Source of the DNA: Paracoccus sp. MC1862
GTDB lineage: Bacteria; Pseudomonadota; Alphaproteobacteria; Rhodobacterales; Rhodobacteraceae
Assembly (NCBI RefSeq): GCF_016617715.1
Contig: NZ_CP067225.1
Span: 2,108,001 to 2,172,000, forward strand
DNA: 64,000 bases
Direction: 5' to 3'
Of the stretch, positions 63,493 through 64,000 are shown one piece after another. Below the pieces are notes generated by a model. That model ran no database searches. It had not been told where the DNA came from and saw only the letters and a program-made list of their open reading frames with translations. Made by a program: the position numbers and the translations under genes. Position 1 is the first letter of the stretch; each line of letters starts with the position of its first letter.

Positions 63493-64000
63493 TTACGCCG
63501 CTGCGACCGGAGATTGGTAGATGCCACCCCGAGCCATCAAGGCCCAGACGATCCGCGCCATCTTGTTCGCCAAAGCCACCCGCACCAGCATCGGTGGCTT
63601 GCGCAACAGCAGGCTGCCCAGCCATGTTCCGGGCTGCGCTTCCTTGTGAACGTTACGTTTGATCACCACGCTGTTGGCGCCAATGATCAGCAGGCGTCGC
63701 AGGGATCGTTCGCCCATTCTGGTCGTTGCTCCGAGACGTTGCTTGCCGCCGGTCGAATGCTGCCGAGGCACAAGACCAAGCCAGGCGGCAAAGTCGCGTG
63801 CCTTGCGGAACGTCTCGGGTGGCGGCGCCAGAACAGCGATGGCCGTGGCAATCAGCGGCCCGATGCCCGGCACCGTCATCAGTCGCCGGGCGACGTCATT
63901 CTCCTTGGCGCGCCGGGCGATCTCGGCATCGAGCTTCCTGATCTCTGCCTCCAGATGCGTGAGTGCCGCGATCAAAGCCTTCAGCGTGGGGACGGCATCA
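63493..64000 (-). CDS. IS110/IS1111-type transposase, copy 2, partial
   Basis: The C-terminal 168 residues of the same transposase as at 60059-61087. It includes AALTHLEAEIRKLDAEIARR, VPGIGPLIATAIAV and the GGIYQSPVAAA end. Every residue I compared is identical to copy 1, which suggests recent duplication. The 5' part continues past the window. Confidence 0.93.
   Translation of the reverse strand, partial: DAVPTLKALIAALTHLEAEIRKLDAEIARRAKENDVARRLMTVPGIGPLIATAIAVLAPPPETFRKARDFAAWLGLVPRQHSTGGKQRLGATTRMGERSLRRLLIIGANSVVIKRNVHKEAQPGTWLGSLLLRKPPMLVRVALANKMARIVWALMARGGIYQSPVAAA

Larger units (their letters stand above)
63232..64000 (-). mobile_element. IS110-family (IS1111-like) element, copy 2, inverted, cut by window end
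   Basis: The reverse complement of copy 1 through tail and transposase, with no IS427 insertion at the stop codon. The subterminal repeat TGTAACCGCCCC is at 63236-63247. It abuts the other terminal repeat of the IS903-type element at exactly the same base as copy 1 does. The rest of the element lies to the right of the window. Confidence 0.85.

Overview
This is a high-GC alphaproteobacterial chromosome segment. The gene set points to Rhodobacterales, probably a Paracoccus- or Rhodobacter-like organism: a sqdB-sqdD-sqdC sulfolipid operon, a MotB/FlgE/FlgK/FlgL/FlgI flagellar block, a DUF2125 protein, PmbA, PqiA/PqiB/PqiC, TamA/TamB and an opgG-opgH-opgC operon. Genus is inferred from gene content only. 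No rRNA, complete tRNA or CRISPR array was found. Layout, 1-52.5 kb (chromosomal core): a truncated MarR regulator and sdhE; aspartate aminotransferase, a host-attachment-family protein and a phospholipase-D-like enzyme; malate synthase G with a divergent IclR regulator; the sqdBDC operon; phosphoglucomutase divergent from a giant NdvB/ChvB-type cyclic glucan synthase (2851 aa); an 0.8 kb gene-poor gap with an IS5-family remnant; flagellar genes flgI-flgL-flgK-flgE-motB on the minus strand; a GMC oxidoreductase; a pqiA-pqiA-pqiB-pqiC lipid-transport operon; a minus-strand group (DUF2125, pmbA, cysQ-like, flavin reductase); enoyl-CoA hydratase, DUF454 and ahcY; tamA-tamB; and opgG-opgH-opgC. 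Much of this builds or services the cell envelope. Pgm, SqdB, NdvB and OpgH all make or consume UDP-glucose or its precursors. Layout, 52.5-59 kb: a small integrated element. It starts next to a 14-bp copy of a tRNA-Ala-like 3' end after opgC, with a tyrosine recombinase, an AlpA-type regulator, a winged-helix protein, a Toprim primase-like protein, a DUF3987 helicase-like protein, an HGGxSTG protein and small unknowns. Eight of its genes are chained by overlapping start/stop codons. It has no capsid, tail or conjugation genes and resembles a phage satellite or small replicative island. An aquaporin gene follows. Layout, 59.9-64 kb: nested insertion sequences. An IS5/IS903-group element sits between two inverted copies of an IS110-family (IS1111-like) element, and one of those copies has an IS427-group element inserted exactly at its transposase stop codon. 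The IS1111-like copies appear to have gone into the same position of both terminal inverted repeats of the IS903-type element. Their non-coding tail carries a 12-nt sequence complementary to that reconstructed target across the insertion point, as expected of the guide (bridge/seek) RNA of this family. This is the most interesting observation in the window.
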